Of a DNA stretch of 64,000 nt, positions 55,775 to 63,586 are shown in pieces. The notes under the pieces are model-generated. The model did not search any database and had not been told where the DNA came from. It was given only the letters and a program-made list of their open reading frames with translations. Made by a program: the position numbers and the translations under genes. Within the stretch, counting starts at the first letter, position 1. Every line of letters starts with the position of its first letter. Location of the stretch: NCBI RefSeq assembly GCF_014905415.1, contig NZ_BNEO01000004.1, positions 226,741 through 290,740 on the forward strand, read 5' to 3'. Source of the DNA: Virgibacillus salexigens (GTDB lineage: Bacteria; Bacillota; Bacilli; Bacillales; Amphibacillaceae).

Positions 55775-56626
55775 ATGGCGTTAAAGCGGAAAAGTCAGTG
55801 GATAAAGAGGTTAAAAAGGAAAAAAATCATAAGTTTGGGACTCCTATTAGTAACTATTTTCCTATCATTCTTTCTAATAAGTACAGTTACTTCTCCTTCT
55901 CCAGTGAAAGAGGTAGAAAAATTTGTGAAAAATGATGCAGCAAAAAGGAAAACAGGGAAATTAGAATCACTGCCAACCAATTCAAAAAGGGCTGACGGGA
56001 AAGTCGTTTACTTAACATTTGATGACGGCCCATCTTCTGCAACAGACGATATCCTTGAAACCTTAAAAAAACATGATGCTAAAGCGACGTTTTTTATGCT
56101 TTCACCTCATATGAAGGAGCGTCCTAATGTAGTAAAACAAGTGGTTAAGGAGGGGCATGGCGTTGGGATACATGGTGTAACACATGATGTCAATCGATTT
56201 TACCTTTCTAAACAAACGGCTCTCAGTGAAATGAATGAAGCCCAAAAAGCACTCGAAAGTATTACTGGAATTCATTCCGTACTTATTCGAACTCCGTACG
56301 GAAGTGTACCGTATTTAACCAAACCGTTCAGAGAAGCTCTGAATGCACAAGGCTACGAATTGTGGGATTGGAATATCGACAGCAATGACTGGGACCTGCC
56401 AGAGGGGGAATATGTGGAAAACCTTATTGAACAAATTCAATCATTGGAAGGAAATGACGCCACACCAGTTGTGTTGTTGCATGATCAATCCAAAACAGCG
56501 AAATATTTACCGGAGCTATTGAGCTATTTAACAAAACAGGGGTTTCTAATGAAGAAAATTGATGCTTCTGTTGAACCGGTACAATTCAATTGCTATGACC
56601 GTTGCCATCGTCTTGATGCTTCATAG
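55775..56626 (+). CDS. Membrane-anchored polysaccharide deacetylase
   Basis: 283 residues. A basic N-terminus and one membrane helix (about 17-37) anchor the protein outside; the NodB/CE4 domain follows: YLTFDDGPSS (Asp-Asp motif, about 87-96), GVGIHGVTHDVNRF (His metal ligands), RTPYGSVPY and a C-terminal VVLLHDQSK. It probably removes N-acetyl groups from peptidoglycan, like PgdA, which protects against lysozyme. AGAAGGGA ribosome binding site. The amidase gene follows 38 bp downstream. Confidence 0.92.
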   Translation: MALKRKSQWIKRLKRKKIISLGLLLVTIFLSFFLISTVTSPSPVKEVEKFVKNDAAKRKTGKLESLPTNSKRADGKVVYLTFDDGPSSATDDILETLKKHDAKATFFMLSPHMKERPNVVKQVVKEGHGVGIHGVTHDVNRFYLSKQTALSEMNEAQKALESITGIHSVLIRTPYGSVPYLTKPFREALNAQGYELWDWNIDSNDWDLPEGEYVENLIEQIQSLEGNDATPVVLLHDQSKTAKYLPELLSYLTKQGFLMKKIDASVEPVQFNCYDRCHRLDAS

Positions 56627-56664
56627 CACTCCAGAACTATATTAAAAAGAAAGAAGGCAGAAAC

Positions 56665-57351
56665 ATGAAAAAAAATATGTTATTTATTACATTGTTCTTA
56701 TTTTCAACTTTAATATTATCGGCTTGCACTAGCAATCCCGACAACAATAACGTTAAGCATAATAACAGTAAAAACAGTAATACAGCTTTTAAGGTTGTCA
56801 TTGATGCGGGACATGGCGGTAAAGATGTCGGGGCGTCAGGCGAAAGTGGCCAGTATGAAAAGGATTTTACTTTGAGTGTGTCAAAAAAGGTGGAAAAGCT
56901 ATTGGGACAGGATCCTGCAATAGAAGTTTTTATGACGAGAACGGACGATAGCTTTCTATCACAAGAAAGCCGATACAGGCCCAAATATGCAAATGAAATA
57001 GATGCAGATTTATTTATATCTATACACGGGAATACTTTTTCTGATCCCAATGTTTCGGGTACGGAAACATTTTATTATCACAACAATTCCCGCCTTTTTG
57101 CTGAAACCTTACAGAAACATGTGGTTGAAGCAACTGGATTTAGGGATAGAGGGATAAAGAAGCAAGATCTATTTGTTGTAAAGGATACGAAAATGCCGGC
57201 GGCTTTGATAGAAGTAGGTTATCTGACGAATCTTGATGATGAGTCTAAAATGTGGAAAGACGATTTTCAAAATCGAGTTGCCACTTCAATTGTTGAAGGG
57301 ATAAAAGAATACCAAGAGAAATCAGAAAAACAGGGAAATTGGATCTTTTAA
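56665..57351 (+). CDS. N-acetylmuramoyl-L-alanine amidase lipoprotein
   Basis: 228 residues. Lipoprotein signal (lipobox SAC, Cys19), a short Asn/Lys linker, then an Amidase_3 domain: VVIDAGHGGKDVGASG (zinc His), RTDDSFLSQESRY, FISIHGNTF (second zinc His) and the catalytic Glu in ALIEVGYLTN. It cleaves the bond between MurNAc and L-Ala in peptidoglycan at the outer face of the membrane. Probably co-transcribed with the deacetylase. Confidence 0.93.
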   Translation: MKKNMLFITLFLFSTLILSACTSNPDNNNVKHNNSKNSNTAFKVVIDAGHGGKDVGASGESGQYEKDFTLSVSKKVEKLLGQDPAIEVFMTRTDDSFLSQESRYRPKYANEIDADLFISIHGNTFSDPNVSGTETFYYHNNSRLFAETLQKHVVEATGFRDRGIKKQDLFVVKDTKMPAALIEVGYLTNLDDESKMWKDDFQNRVATSIVEGIKEYQEKSEKQGNWIF

Positions 57352-57454
57352 AGGGTAAAAATCTTTCTCATAACTTCTTATTCTAATCGGCTTTCCCGCA
57401 ATTTTTTAGTGCGTACAGATTGTGCTGGTTAAAGCTTCTCTCTAGAAAATTTAA

Positions 57455-57485
57455 CATACCCCCATCCAAGTAGGACGGGGGTATG
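57455..57485. terminator. Terminator-like hairpin after the amidase gene
   Basis: CATACCCCC (57455-57463) pairs with GGGGGTATG (57477-57485), extended inward with a mismatch. No strong T-run. Confidence 0.55.
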
Positions 57486-57488
57486 CAT

Positions 57489-57834
57489 GTTAAAGTATTT
57501 AACTTAAATGTAGCTTTGAAATAATGTTTGATCAAACATACCTCGCAAACCCACGTTTTACGTAAAATTAAAAGAATCTTTTGAAAAAAGATTAATCAAA
57601 ACGAATTCATTTATTGTGAAGAACTATGCATTTTTCATAAAAAAGTTTGATCATTTTCTATTTGTGTTGTTCCACTATCAGCCTTTAATGGAATCTAAAA
57701 CATAGTTTGAATTCTAAAATCACTTATTTCTATTAATCTATCCTATAATTTAATACAATTCTTCACAATTGTCTTTAATTGTAGTATATGTTTTTAGAAT
57801 AGTGGACAACAAAAAATATAAAGCTACTTTTCAT
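57489..57834. other. AT-rich spacer with a 16-bp palindrome
   Basis: No gene seen. ATGTTTGATCAAACAT at 57524-57539 is a perfect palindrome, and a partial copy (GTTTGATCA) stands near 57648; either could be a regulator site. Confidence 0.4.
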
Positions 57835-58854
57835 TTATCCGTTCTTACTAAGTGCCAACAAGCGTTTTAGGTTGTCATCAATAAATTTATTATCGACACT
57901 GTTAATTCCGCGTCCGGCAAAATGGCCCCAGATCGACTCGATAGGATTAAAAATAGCATTAGGTATAAGCTTAGCCTCGTATTTGTTATCTTCAGCTGTA
58001 CAGAATAGATCCGTGCTCCCTGGCATGACACAGGCTAGCGCTTTAATGCTTTTGAGCGTCTCATCGAAATCTCCGTTATATGCGGGGTTTGCACTAAGAT
58101 CTGCATGTTGGCCTGTCCATAACATGGCCAGAACATTGTGCGGATCCATCCTCATAAAGCTATCTTCCCAGACGCCAACTACAAAATCTGCCAATGAGTC
58201 AAATCCCAGCTCACGATAAAGTTCCTCTTTGTAAAAGGCCTGCGATACGCCCCATCCCGCATAGACGCGGCCAACGGCGCGCATGTCTGCTGAAGTCAAC
58301 TGGTTTAGTTTACTTGAATCGAAGCCAACTGCAGCCATGAGCGCAGCTTTCATTCCGTCTAGGACCACATACGTTTGCGGCCAAGTCTTTGCACCTCCGC
58401 AGAAAGGTGCTATTCGTTCCACTATGTCGGGATAACTTGCCCCCCATTGGAATGATTGAACGCCTCCCATTGACCATCCAACTACGAGAGCGATCTTTTG
58501 AATGCCGAATTTTTCGGTCACTAACCGATGTTGTAATTTGACGTTGTCATAGATCGTTACCTGAGGGAAATTAGCCCTGTCGAATGGGGGAGGCGTGTTA
58601 CTAGGAGACGAAGATAATCCGTTCCCCAGCAGATTTGGAACGATAATGAAATATTTCTGCGGATCTAGTGCCATGCCGTTTCCAATCAACCATTCATTCT
58701 GAGCATGCTGGTCGCCAAAAGCAGTTGGATAGACGATGACATTATCTTTCTTTTCATTCAATTTTCCATAAGTTTTATAAGCAAGAAATGCGCTCGGTAA
58801 CGTCACTCCTGATTGCAAGGTTACGTCACCCAAATCAAAAATCTCATAATCCAT
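57835..58854 (-). CDS. MetX-like alpha/beta hydrolase (homoserine O-acetyltransferase family)
   Basis: 339 residues. The family fold is clear: PTAFGDQHAQNEWLIG, LLGNGLSSSP, nucleophile Ser in VVGWSMGGVQSFQWG, acid in STDLFCTAEDN and His in IWGHFAGRG. True MetX proteins have other active-site residues (for example in the NGxxSS and GxSxGGMQ regions), and the gene has no methionine neighbours, so it may be a related hydrolase. Visibly richer in G+C than its surroundings, like its divergent LysR neighbour. Confidence 0.82.
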   Translation of the reverse strand: MDYEIFDLGDVTLQSGVTLPSAFLAYKTYGKLNEKKDNVIVYPTAFGDQHAQNEWLIGNGMALDPQKYFIIVPNLLGNGLSSSPSNTPPPFDRANFPQVTIYDNVKLQHRLVTEKFGIQKIALVVGWSMGGVQSFQWGASYPDIVERIAPFCGGAKTWPQTYVVLDGMKAALMAAVGFDSSKLNQLTSADMRAVGRVYAGWGVSQAFYKEELYRELGFDSLADFVVGVWEDSFMRMDPHNVLAMLWTGQHADLSANPAYNGDFDETLKSIKALACVMPGSTDLFCTAEDNKYEAKLIPNAIFNPIESIWGHFAGRGINSVDNKFIDDNLKRLLALSKNG

Positions 58855-58997
58855 TGTATTGTCTCTCCCTTCAAAATGAAACCATACATTTAGAATGTAT
58901 TTCTTGTACTTAGTATAAACCTATGGTACTCTCAAAAAAAGTGAATAAAATTAAAAACTGTATTCAATAATACTGAAAGTGGAATGGGGGTAGTATG

Positions 58998-59906
58998 ATG
59001 GAATTACGCCAACTGAATACGTTTCGCACGGTTGCATCAACTTTAAACTTCAGTCGGGCTGCGGAAGCGCTGAACTACGTCCCCTCCAACGTCACGATGC
59101 AAATAAAAGCATTGGAGGATGAACTTGGTGTTCGTCTCTTTGACCGATTGGGCAAGCAGCTCGTTCTCACAACTGCGGGTAAGCGCTTTTTAACTCATGT
59201 CCAAAGTGTTCTAGACAAATTGGACGAAGCTCGCAGTGCCGTTCATGACAATGAAAATCTAAGTGGCACTCTGACGATAAGTGCCAACGAGGTTCTTTGC
59301 GCCTATCGGCTTCCAGTTGTCTTCCAGCTATTTCGTTCGCGCTATCCAGGGGTTCGTCTCATCTTCCGTTCTGTTCCAAATCAGGAACTCAAGCAAACGC
59401 TCTTTGAGGGAACCGCGGATGTCGTCTTTATGCTGGACGAAACCATTCTCTCAAGCGGACTTGCAGTGGAACCGTTAATGGAAGAAACTTTCCGCTTTTT
59501 CGTTGCTCCAGATCATCCCCTCGCGAAACGAACTGTACTACAGTTGGAAGATTTTCACGGAGAAGTGTTCCTGGTCAATGAAAAAGGTTGTACCTATCGA
59601 ACTATGTTTGACCGGTCATTTGAGAAAAAGGGCATTGATGATATTACTTATTTAGAGTTTCAAAATGCCGAAGCCATTAAACAATGTGCAATTACGAGAA
59701 TCGGCATTGCTTTTCTTCCAGAAATAACAGTGAAAGCCGAAGTTGAACGGGGGGAACTTGTTGCTCTTCCATGGCAGATTCCGGACTTGCACGTGTATAC
59801 ACATATGGCATGGCATAAAGACAAATGGCTTTCACCAATCATATTATCTTTCATAGAAGCAGCAAGGGAAGTTATAGCTATAGAGGAGGAGAATAAAACG
59901 GTTTAG
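58998..59906 (+). CDS. LysR-family transcriptional regulator
   Basis: 302 residues: HTH in the first 60 (LRQLNTFRTVASTLNFSRAAEALNYVPSNVTMQIKALEDELG) and a periplasmic-binding-like effector domain. ATG 58998 has a run of five G 7 nt upstream; the ATG just before is too close. It probably regulates the divergent MetX-like gene from the 140-bp shared spacer. GC-rich codon use unlike the neighbouring backbone suggests transfer with its partner. Confidence 0.92.
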   Translation: MELRQLNTFRTVASTLNFSRAAEALNYVPSNVTMQIKALEDELGVRLFDRLGKQLVLTTAGKRFLTHVQSVLDKLDEARSAVHDNENLSGTLTISANEVLCAYRLPVVFQLFRSRYPGVRLIFRSVPNQELKQTLFEGTADVVFMLDETILSSGLAVEPLMEETFRFFVAPDHPLAKRTVLQLEDFHGEVFLVNEKGCTYRTMFDRSFEKKGIDDITYLEFQNAEAIKQCAITRIGIAFLPEITVKAEVERGELVALPWQIPDLHVYTHMAWHKDKWLSPIILSFIEAAREVIAIEEENKTV

Positions 59907-60320
59907 TCCATTTATCGATATTTTCCTAAACTAGTAAGGCATCTTGGTGTGATAACTAAGGTGACTTACTTATGATCCTCTATAAATAATGAGCTATATT
60001 TTACAGTATTATTTAATAGAGGATTCTAACAGTCGTTTACTAAGGTTGCGTGAAGAGTCTTTAGATAATCATATCCAAAGGGGCAAAACGGTTTAACTTT
60101 TTTATAAACGGTACAACTTTATTTTAAATCTACATTAAACAACTTGATTGCAGTCTTGACATTTCCTTATTGGTTGGTGACAGCTTCACTGGTATTCCCC
60201 CATAAACTGGCCTAATAAAGATAGCAAACAACAAAAAAAGATAGACAGTAAAATTCGTAAATATATAGTTAAAAAGCAAGATGAAAATCTACTTCTCAAT
60301 TTACGCCAATTAGCTTATTA
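59907..60320. other. Spacer with remnant sequence and the second dispersed-repeat copy
   Basis: No gene with a start signal. It holds the second copy of the repeat of 52662-52706 and ends at the first array repeat. Interrupted frames on the minus strand suggest decayed mobile or coding DNA. Confidence 0.4.
60158..60200. repeat. Dispersed repeat, copy 2 (about 43 bp)
   Basis: Core GGTTGGTGACAGCTTC, then A-CTGGTATTCCCCC; homologous to 52662-52706. Confidence 0.75.
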
Positions 60321-60377
60321 AGCAATCGGGCGCGTTCATCGAATAATGCCTCCTTCTGTTATAGAGCCATATTGTTG
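60321..60377 (+). repeat. Array repeat A (degenerate hairpin)
   Basis: CAATCGGGCGC, then a hairpin region with damaged right arm, then TTATAGAGCCATATTGTTG. Last two blocks match copies D and E. Confidence 0.7.
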
Positions 60378-60450
60378 CATGAAAATCTGTTCCGTTTAGA
60401 AACTAAATGGAATACTAATCATAAAATACATTAAAAAGTGAGGATATATA

Positions 60451-61194
60451 ATGGTTGCAAAGACTAAAAAGGATTTTGATGGATTGAGAGTAATTGGTGA
60501 AATTTGTGGGGCAATTCGAGATGAATTAGTCCATAGTACGAAACCTGGAATTACCACAAAAGAACTCGATGAAATTGCGAGAGAGATGTTTGAAATAGCA
60601 GAAGCTCAATCTGCCCCAAAAGGAGAATACGATTTTCCTGGATATACGTGTATTAGCATAAATAATGAAGTAGCGCACGGGATTCCGAAGAGGAAACGGA
60701 CCATTCGAGAAGGGGACATAGTAAATATTGATGTTTCAGGTTCAAAAAACGGGTATTTTGCAGATACTGGAATTTCCTTTGTAGTTGGGAAAGGAGAGGC
60801 AACTTTACAGAAAATATGTGACGTTGCTAAGGAAGCATTCGACGCCGGACTTAAGAAGGCAAAGCCAGGTTTGAAAAAAAGCGCGCTCGGAAAAGCTGTA
60901 CACAACGTAGCGAAAAAGCATGGCTTTACAGTCATAAAAAACCTTACTGGACACGGTGTTGGGCGTTCGATTCATGAAGAACCAAAACATATTTTCAATT
61001 ACTTCGCCCGTTGGGATGATGAAATTTTAAAAGATGGTATGGTAATTGCCTTTGAACCTTTTATCTCTACATTTGAAGAAGAAGTCTTCCAATCCGAAGA
61101 TGGATGGACTTTCCTAACCAATGAAAGCGCTGTTGCTCAATACGAACATACGATTATTCTTACCAAGGAAGGACCAATTATTACTACATTGTAA
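60451..61194 (+). CDS. Type I methionine aminopeptidase, secondary copy (MapB/YflG-like)
   Basis: Removes N-terminal methionine from nascent proteins. 247 residues with metal ligands visible: Asp in VNIDVSGSKNGYFADTGISF (two Asp), His in LTGHGVGRSIHEEP, Glu in VIAFEPF and in QYEHTI. The housekeeping map gene of bacilli lies in the ribosomal-protein region (secY-adk-map), so this is probably an accessory paralogue like YflG. First gene of the repeat-separated array. AGTGAGGA ribosome binding site. Confidence 0.93.
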   Translation: MVAKTKKDFDGLRVIGEICGAIRDELVHSTKPGITTKELDEIAREMFEIAEAQSAPKGEYDFPGYTCISINNEVAHGIPKRKRTIREGDIVNIDVSGSKNGYFADTGISFVVGKGEATLQKICDVAKEAFDAGLKKAKPGLKKSALGKAVHNVAKKHGFTVIKNLTGHGVGRSIHEEPKHIFNYFARWDDEILKDGMVIAFEPFISTFEEEVFQSEDGWTFLTNESAVAQYEHTIILTKEGPIITTL

Positions 61195-61208
61195 AAGCGC
61201 TAATGCCA

Positions 61209-61231
61209 CAAACGGGCGCAGTTATGGAACA
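61209..61231 (+). repeat. Array repeat B (left half only)
   Basis: AACGGGCGCAGTTATGGAAC retains only the left-block similarity (CGGGCGCA). Weakest copy. Confidence 0.35.
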
Positions 61232-61289
61232 AGGCTATACTTCAAAATGGGTCAGATTGAGAAATACTTGTATGCATAGGGGGGAATAA

Positions 61290-61523
61290 ATGTTCAATGG
61301 AAAATTAGCAAGTGCTGAAGCTGTAAAGTGTTATGATGATGTACTCAAAAGTATAAATGATTTGAATGAAGATAACGCAAAGGCACTTTTGAAACAAGTT
61401 TATGCTAGATTGGATATCGTTCAAAATGGAAATGGTGAATATAAAAGTGAACAATGCGTTACGGATTTAATATCAAGTTTTACAGAACTTGTTAGGTTTG
61501 CAAACAATAAGGAAGAGAATTAG
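61290..61523 (+). CDS. Small soluble protein of the array, function unknown
   Basis: 77 residues, helical and acidic, without signal peptide or membrane segment; two Cys. A run of six G (GGGGGG) lies about 6 nt upstream of the ATG. No family recognised. It is the only non-membrane small protein in the array besides the aminopeptidase. Confidence 0.7.
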   Translation: MFNGKLASAEAVKCYDDVLKSINDLNEDNAKALLKQVYARLDIVQNGNGEYKSEQCVTDLISSFTELVRFANNKEEN

Positions 61524-61550
61524 GGTTGCTTTTTATCAAGGTTACGCCGC

Positions 61551-61608
61551 TATAGGGGCGCATTTCCGGAGTAAGAATTTGCTCTATTTTGGTATAGGAT
61601 TCCAATGT
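61551..61608 (+). repeat. Array repeat C
   Basis: GGGGCGCATTTCCGGAGTAA, then GAATTTGCTCTATTTT and GTATAGGATTCCAATG. The central block is nearly identical to copy E, including GGAGTAAGAAT. Confidence 0.8.
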
Positions 61609-61651
61609 TTAACAAGCTATTGAAATATTTTATTTCTTACTGGGGGTAAAA

Positions 61652-61960
61652 ATGATTGTATTGATGTTTGTCATTGGGTTGTTTATTGTGTTAGGAATTT
61701 TACTGATCAATGGCAAAGGCTCTTCCTTAATCGCAGGCTATAATACAATGCCTCCGGAAGAAAAGGAAAAATATGATACAGTTGCCCTGTGCAAGTTTAT
61801 GGGGAAGATGATGTTCACTTTGTCATTTAGTATGTTGTTTTGGGTACTTAGTGAAGCATATGAGATTGGCGCGTTATTCGCCTTTGGTCTTGTCTTATTT
61901 ATTGGCATAATTGTATTTATGCTTATATACGTTAATACAGGAAATAGATTTAAGAAGTAA
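61652..61960 (+). CDS. DUF3784 membrane protein
   Basis: 102 residues with three membrane helices. The conserved DUF3784 motif GKGSSLIAGYNTMPPEEKEKYD stands after the first helix (about 21-42). Function unknown; the family is scattered in Firmicutes and includes B. subtilis YitR-like proteins. TGGGGGT ribosome binding site. Confidence 0.88.
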   Translation: MIVLMFVIGLFIVLGILLINGKGSSLIAGYNTMPPEEKEKYDTVALCKFMGKMMFTLSFSMLFWVLSEAYEIGALFAFGLVLFIGIIVFMLIYVNTGNRFKK

Positions 61961-62016
61961 TATAATTATCAATCATTTCGATGATGAATATTGGATTAAT
62001 AAAAATGTTACAGTTC

Positions 62017-62080
62017 GACAAACGCGCAATTCTTTAATAAAGATCTGCGCTTATTTTTCCTTTAAAGGGCCATATTGTGA
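62017..62080 (+). repeat. Array repeat D
   Basis: ACGCGCAATTCTTTAATAAA, then GATCTGCGCTTATTTTT and AAAGGGCCATATTGTGA. Arms GCGCA/TGCGC form a hairpin. Its last bases provide the possible GTG start of the next gene. Confidence 0.85.
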
Positions 62081-62538
62081 AAGAGGTGAGCCAAATATTT
62101 TTTGTATCTAAGAAAGACGCTTTATACTCTGTTGTTATATGGGGAACCATAGTTTTTATTTTAAGTGTTGTTATTCGTTCTATTTTTACTTTTAGCGTAT
62201 CTAATCTCATTGAAGGACTAGTTGGATTAATTATAGTGGTTTTACTTATTTGGGTGTGGTTTGGTACGGGTTATCAAATTGCAAACGATATTATTAAAGT
62301 AAAGGCTGGTCCGTTCAAAAAAACCATAAATATACAAGAAATTAACAAAATAAGTAAGGGGAAAAGTGTGTGGACAGCAGCTGCTTTAGCTACTGATAGA
62401 TTGGTAATACAGTACGCAAACTATAACTGGGGTATCCTTGTGTCGCCTAAGAATGAGTATGATTTCATTAAACTCCTTCTGAGTAAAAAACCACAAATTC
62501 AAATTGAAAAAACGTTATCCAAAATATATAAGATTTAA
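62077..62538 (+). CDS. Membrane protein with bacterial PH-like domain (bPH_4)
   Basis: Two membrane helices (about 16-35 and 43-65) and a soluble C-terminal domain (from about IANDIIKVKAGPFKKTINIQEINKI) that fits the YyaB-like bPH_4 family; function unknown. The start is uncertain. GTG 62077 lies inside the repeat and has AAAGGG 7 nt upstream; the best ribosome binding site (AGAGGTG at 62082-62088) has only rare codons such as ATA 62095 or ATT 62096 at proper spacing. Up to 153 residues. Confidence 0.78.
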   Translation: MKEVSQIFFVSKKDALYSVVIWGTIVFILSVVIRSIFTFSVSNLIEGLVGLIIVVLLIWVWFGTGYQIANDIIKVKAGPFKKTINIQEINKISKGKSVWTAAALATDRLVIQYANYNWGILVSPKNEYDFIKLLLSKKPQIQIEKTLSKIYKI

Positions 62539-62595
62539 GATTCAACTATTATTTTTTTGAATGGTTAATCTAGAAAGTTGCAGTAGTGTAATTCT

Positions 62596-62659
62596 GCAAT
62601 CGAGCGCAATTCTGGAGTAAGAATCTGCGCTCTATTTATGAATCGGGCCATTTTGTTGA
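62596..62659 (+). repeat. Array repeat E
   Basis: GCAATCGAGCGCAATTCT, loop GGAGTA, AGAATCTGCGCTC, TATTTATG, then CGGGCCATTTTGTTGAGG. GAGCGCA-ATTCT pairs with AGAAT-C-TGCGCTC. Best-preserved hairpin. Confidence 0.88.
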
Positions 62660-62697
62660 GGAGAAATTTAGAAAGAAAAAATGGGGTGGGATGAAAT

Positions 62698-63018
62698 ATG
62701 ATTGATGCTGGTTGGCTTAATATCGGCAGTTTGATACTTGGATTAGTAGCTTGGATAATTCCTACTATTAATCTTGCGGGAGATAAAAAACAAAAGAATA
62801 AGAAATGGGTTGCTCTTACCATTATCAGTTTCAGCGCTTGCGCTATAGCAATATGTTTTCAAATTTTTTATAACCTTTACTTGGTAAAAATTGAAGACTT
62901 TGCAGCTCTGGCAGATACAATGCGAGGTGTAGCTGTTGCTTCAACGGTACTTGTCATTGTTACCATTTTATTAAATGCACTTACGTTGTTTTTATATCGG
63001 AATAGGGACGCATTGTAA
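62698..63018 (+). CDS. Small membrane protein of the array
   Basis: 106 residues, three membrane helices (about 7-25, 37-58, 74-98). The start MIDAGWLNIGSLILGLVAWIIP resembles a group of unnamed Firmicute membrane proteins. GGGGTGGGA ribosome binding site about 8 nt upstream. Function unknown. Confidence 0.78.
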   Translation: MIDAGWLNIGSLILGLVAWIIPTINLAGDKKQKNKKWVALTIISFSACAIAICFQIFYNLYLVKIEDFAALADTMRGVAVASTVLVIVTILLNALTLFLYRNRDAL

Positions 63019-63019
63019 A

Positions 63020-63055
63020 ACAATCAGGCGCTTTTCTTTAATAGGGATAGCGCCA
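63020..63055 (+). repeat. Array repeat F
   Basis: CAATCAGGCGCTTTTCTTTA, then ATAGGGATAGCGCC. GGCGC pairs with GCGCC. It begins 2 nt after the stop codon of the preceding gene. Confidence 0.7.
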
Positions 63056-63091
63056 GTATCGCAAATAAAGGAAATTAACGGAAGGAATGAG

Positions 63092-63433
63092 GTGTTCTTC
63101 ATTACCTTTTCATTAATATTTTTAGTGGTTATAGGAATTATCGCTTTTTTAACGTTTATTGTTCCTGCATTTATGAATAAAAAAATTTCATATGGAATAT
63201 TGCGTCTTTTAGTTATGCATTGGTTACTTTTTTTAACTGGTGTTTACACTTTATTACCAACAAATATTGCAGACGCCATATTTATGCCCGTATGGTTAGT
63301 ATTATGCGTAGCAGGTGCATTAACGGCTATTTATGAATTTGAAAACAATAAAGGTTTTGCCATCCCTGTTGCTGGTTTAACAACAATCCGTTTATTATTT
63401 AGCATTTTCATTAATGGAAGCTCCAAAATGTAA
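63092..63433 (+). CDS. Small membrane protein, last of the array
   Basis: 113 residues from GTG 63092, which has GGAAGGA 7 nt upstream; the longer open frame begins inside the previous gene and is not supported. Three or four membrane helices and no charged active-site motifs. Function unknown. Confidence 0.72.
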   Translation: MFFITFSLIFLVVIGIIAFLTFIVPAFMNKKISYGILRLLVMHWLLFLTGVYTLLPTNIADAIFMPVWLVLCVAGALTAIYEFENNKGFAIPVAGLTTIRLLFSIFINGSSKM

Positions 63434-63586
63434 GTATCGTTTATTAAGCAATACCAGCTAATATAAGTCAATACTTTTTAAGTAATCATACTAGATTAAA
63501 GATGGTATAATAAAAATGTGCATCACAAAGAAGCTTCAATATTTATAATTGAATTTTTTGTAAGTTGTGTAATTATTTGTATGGGT

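Noticed and set aside
57835..58854. Firm assignment as homoserine O-acetyltransferase MetX
   Set aside because: Family fold only; no methionine-gene neighbours and specificity residues cannot be confirmed by reading.
60321..63055. CRISPR array
   Set aside because: Repeats are 0.3-0.9 kb apart, imperfect, and separated by genes rather than short spacers; there are no cas genes.
62975..63091. N-terminal extension of the last array gene
   Set aside because: It would overlap the previous gene and run through repeat F; GTG 63092 has the proper ribosome binding site.
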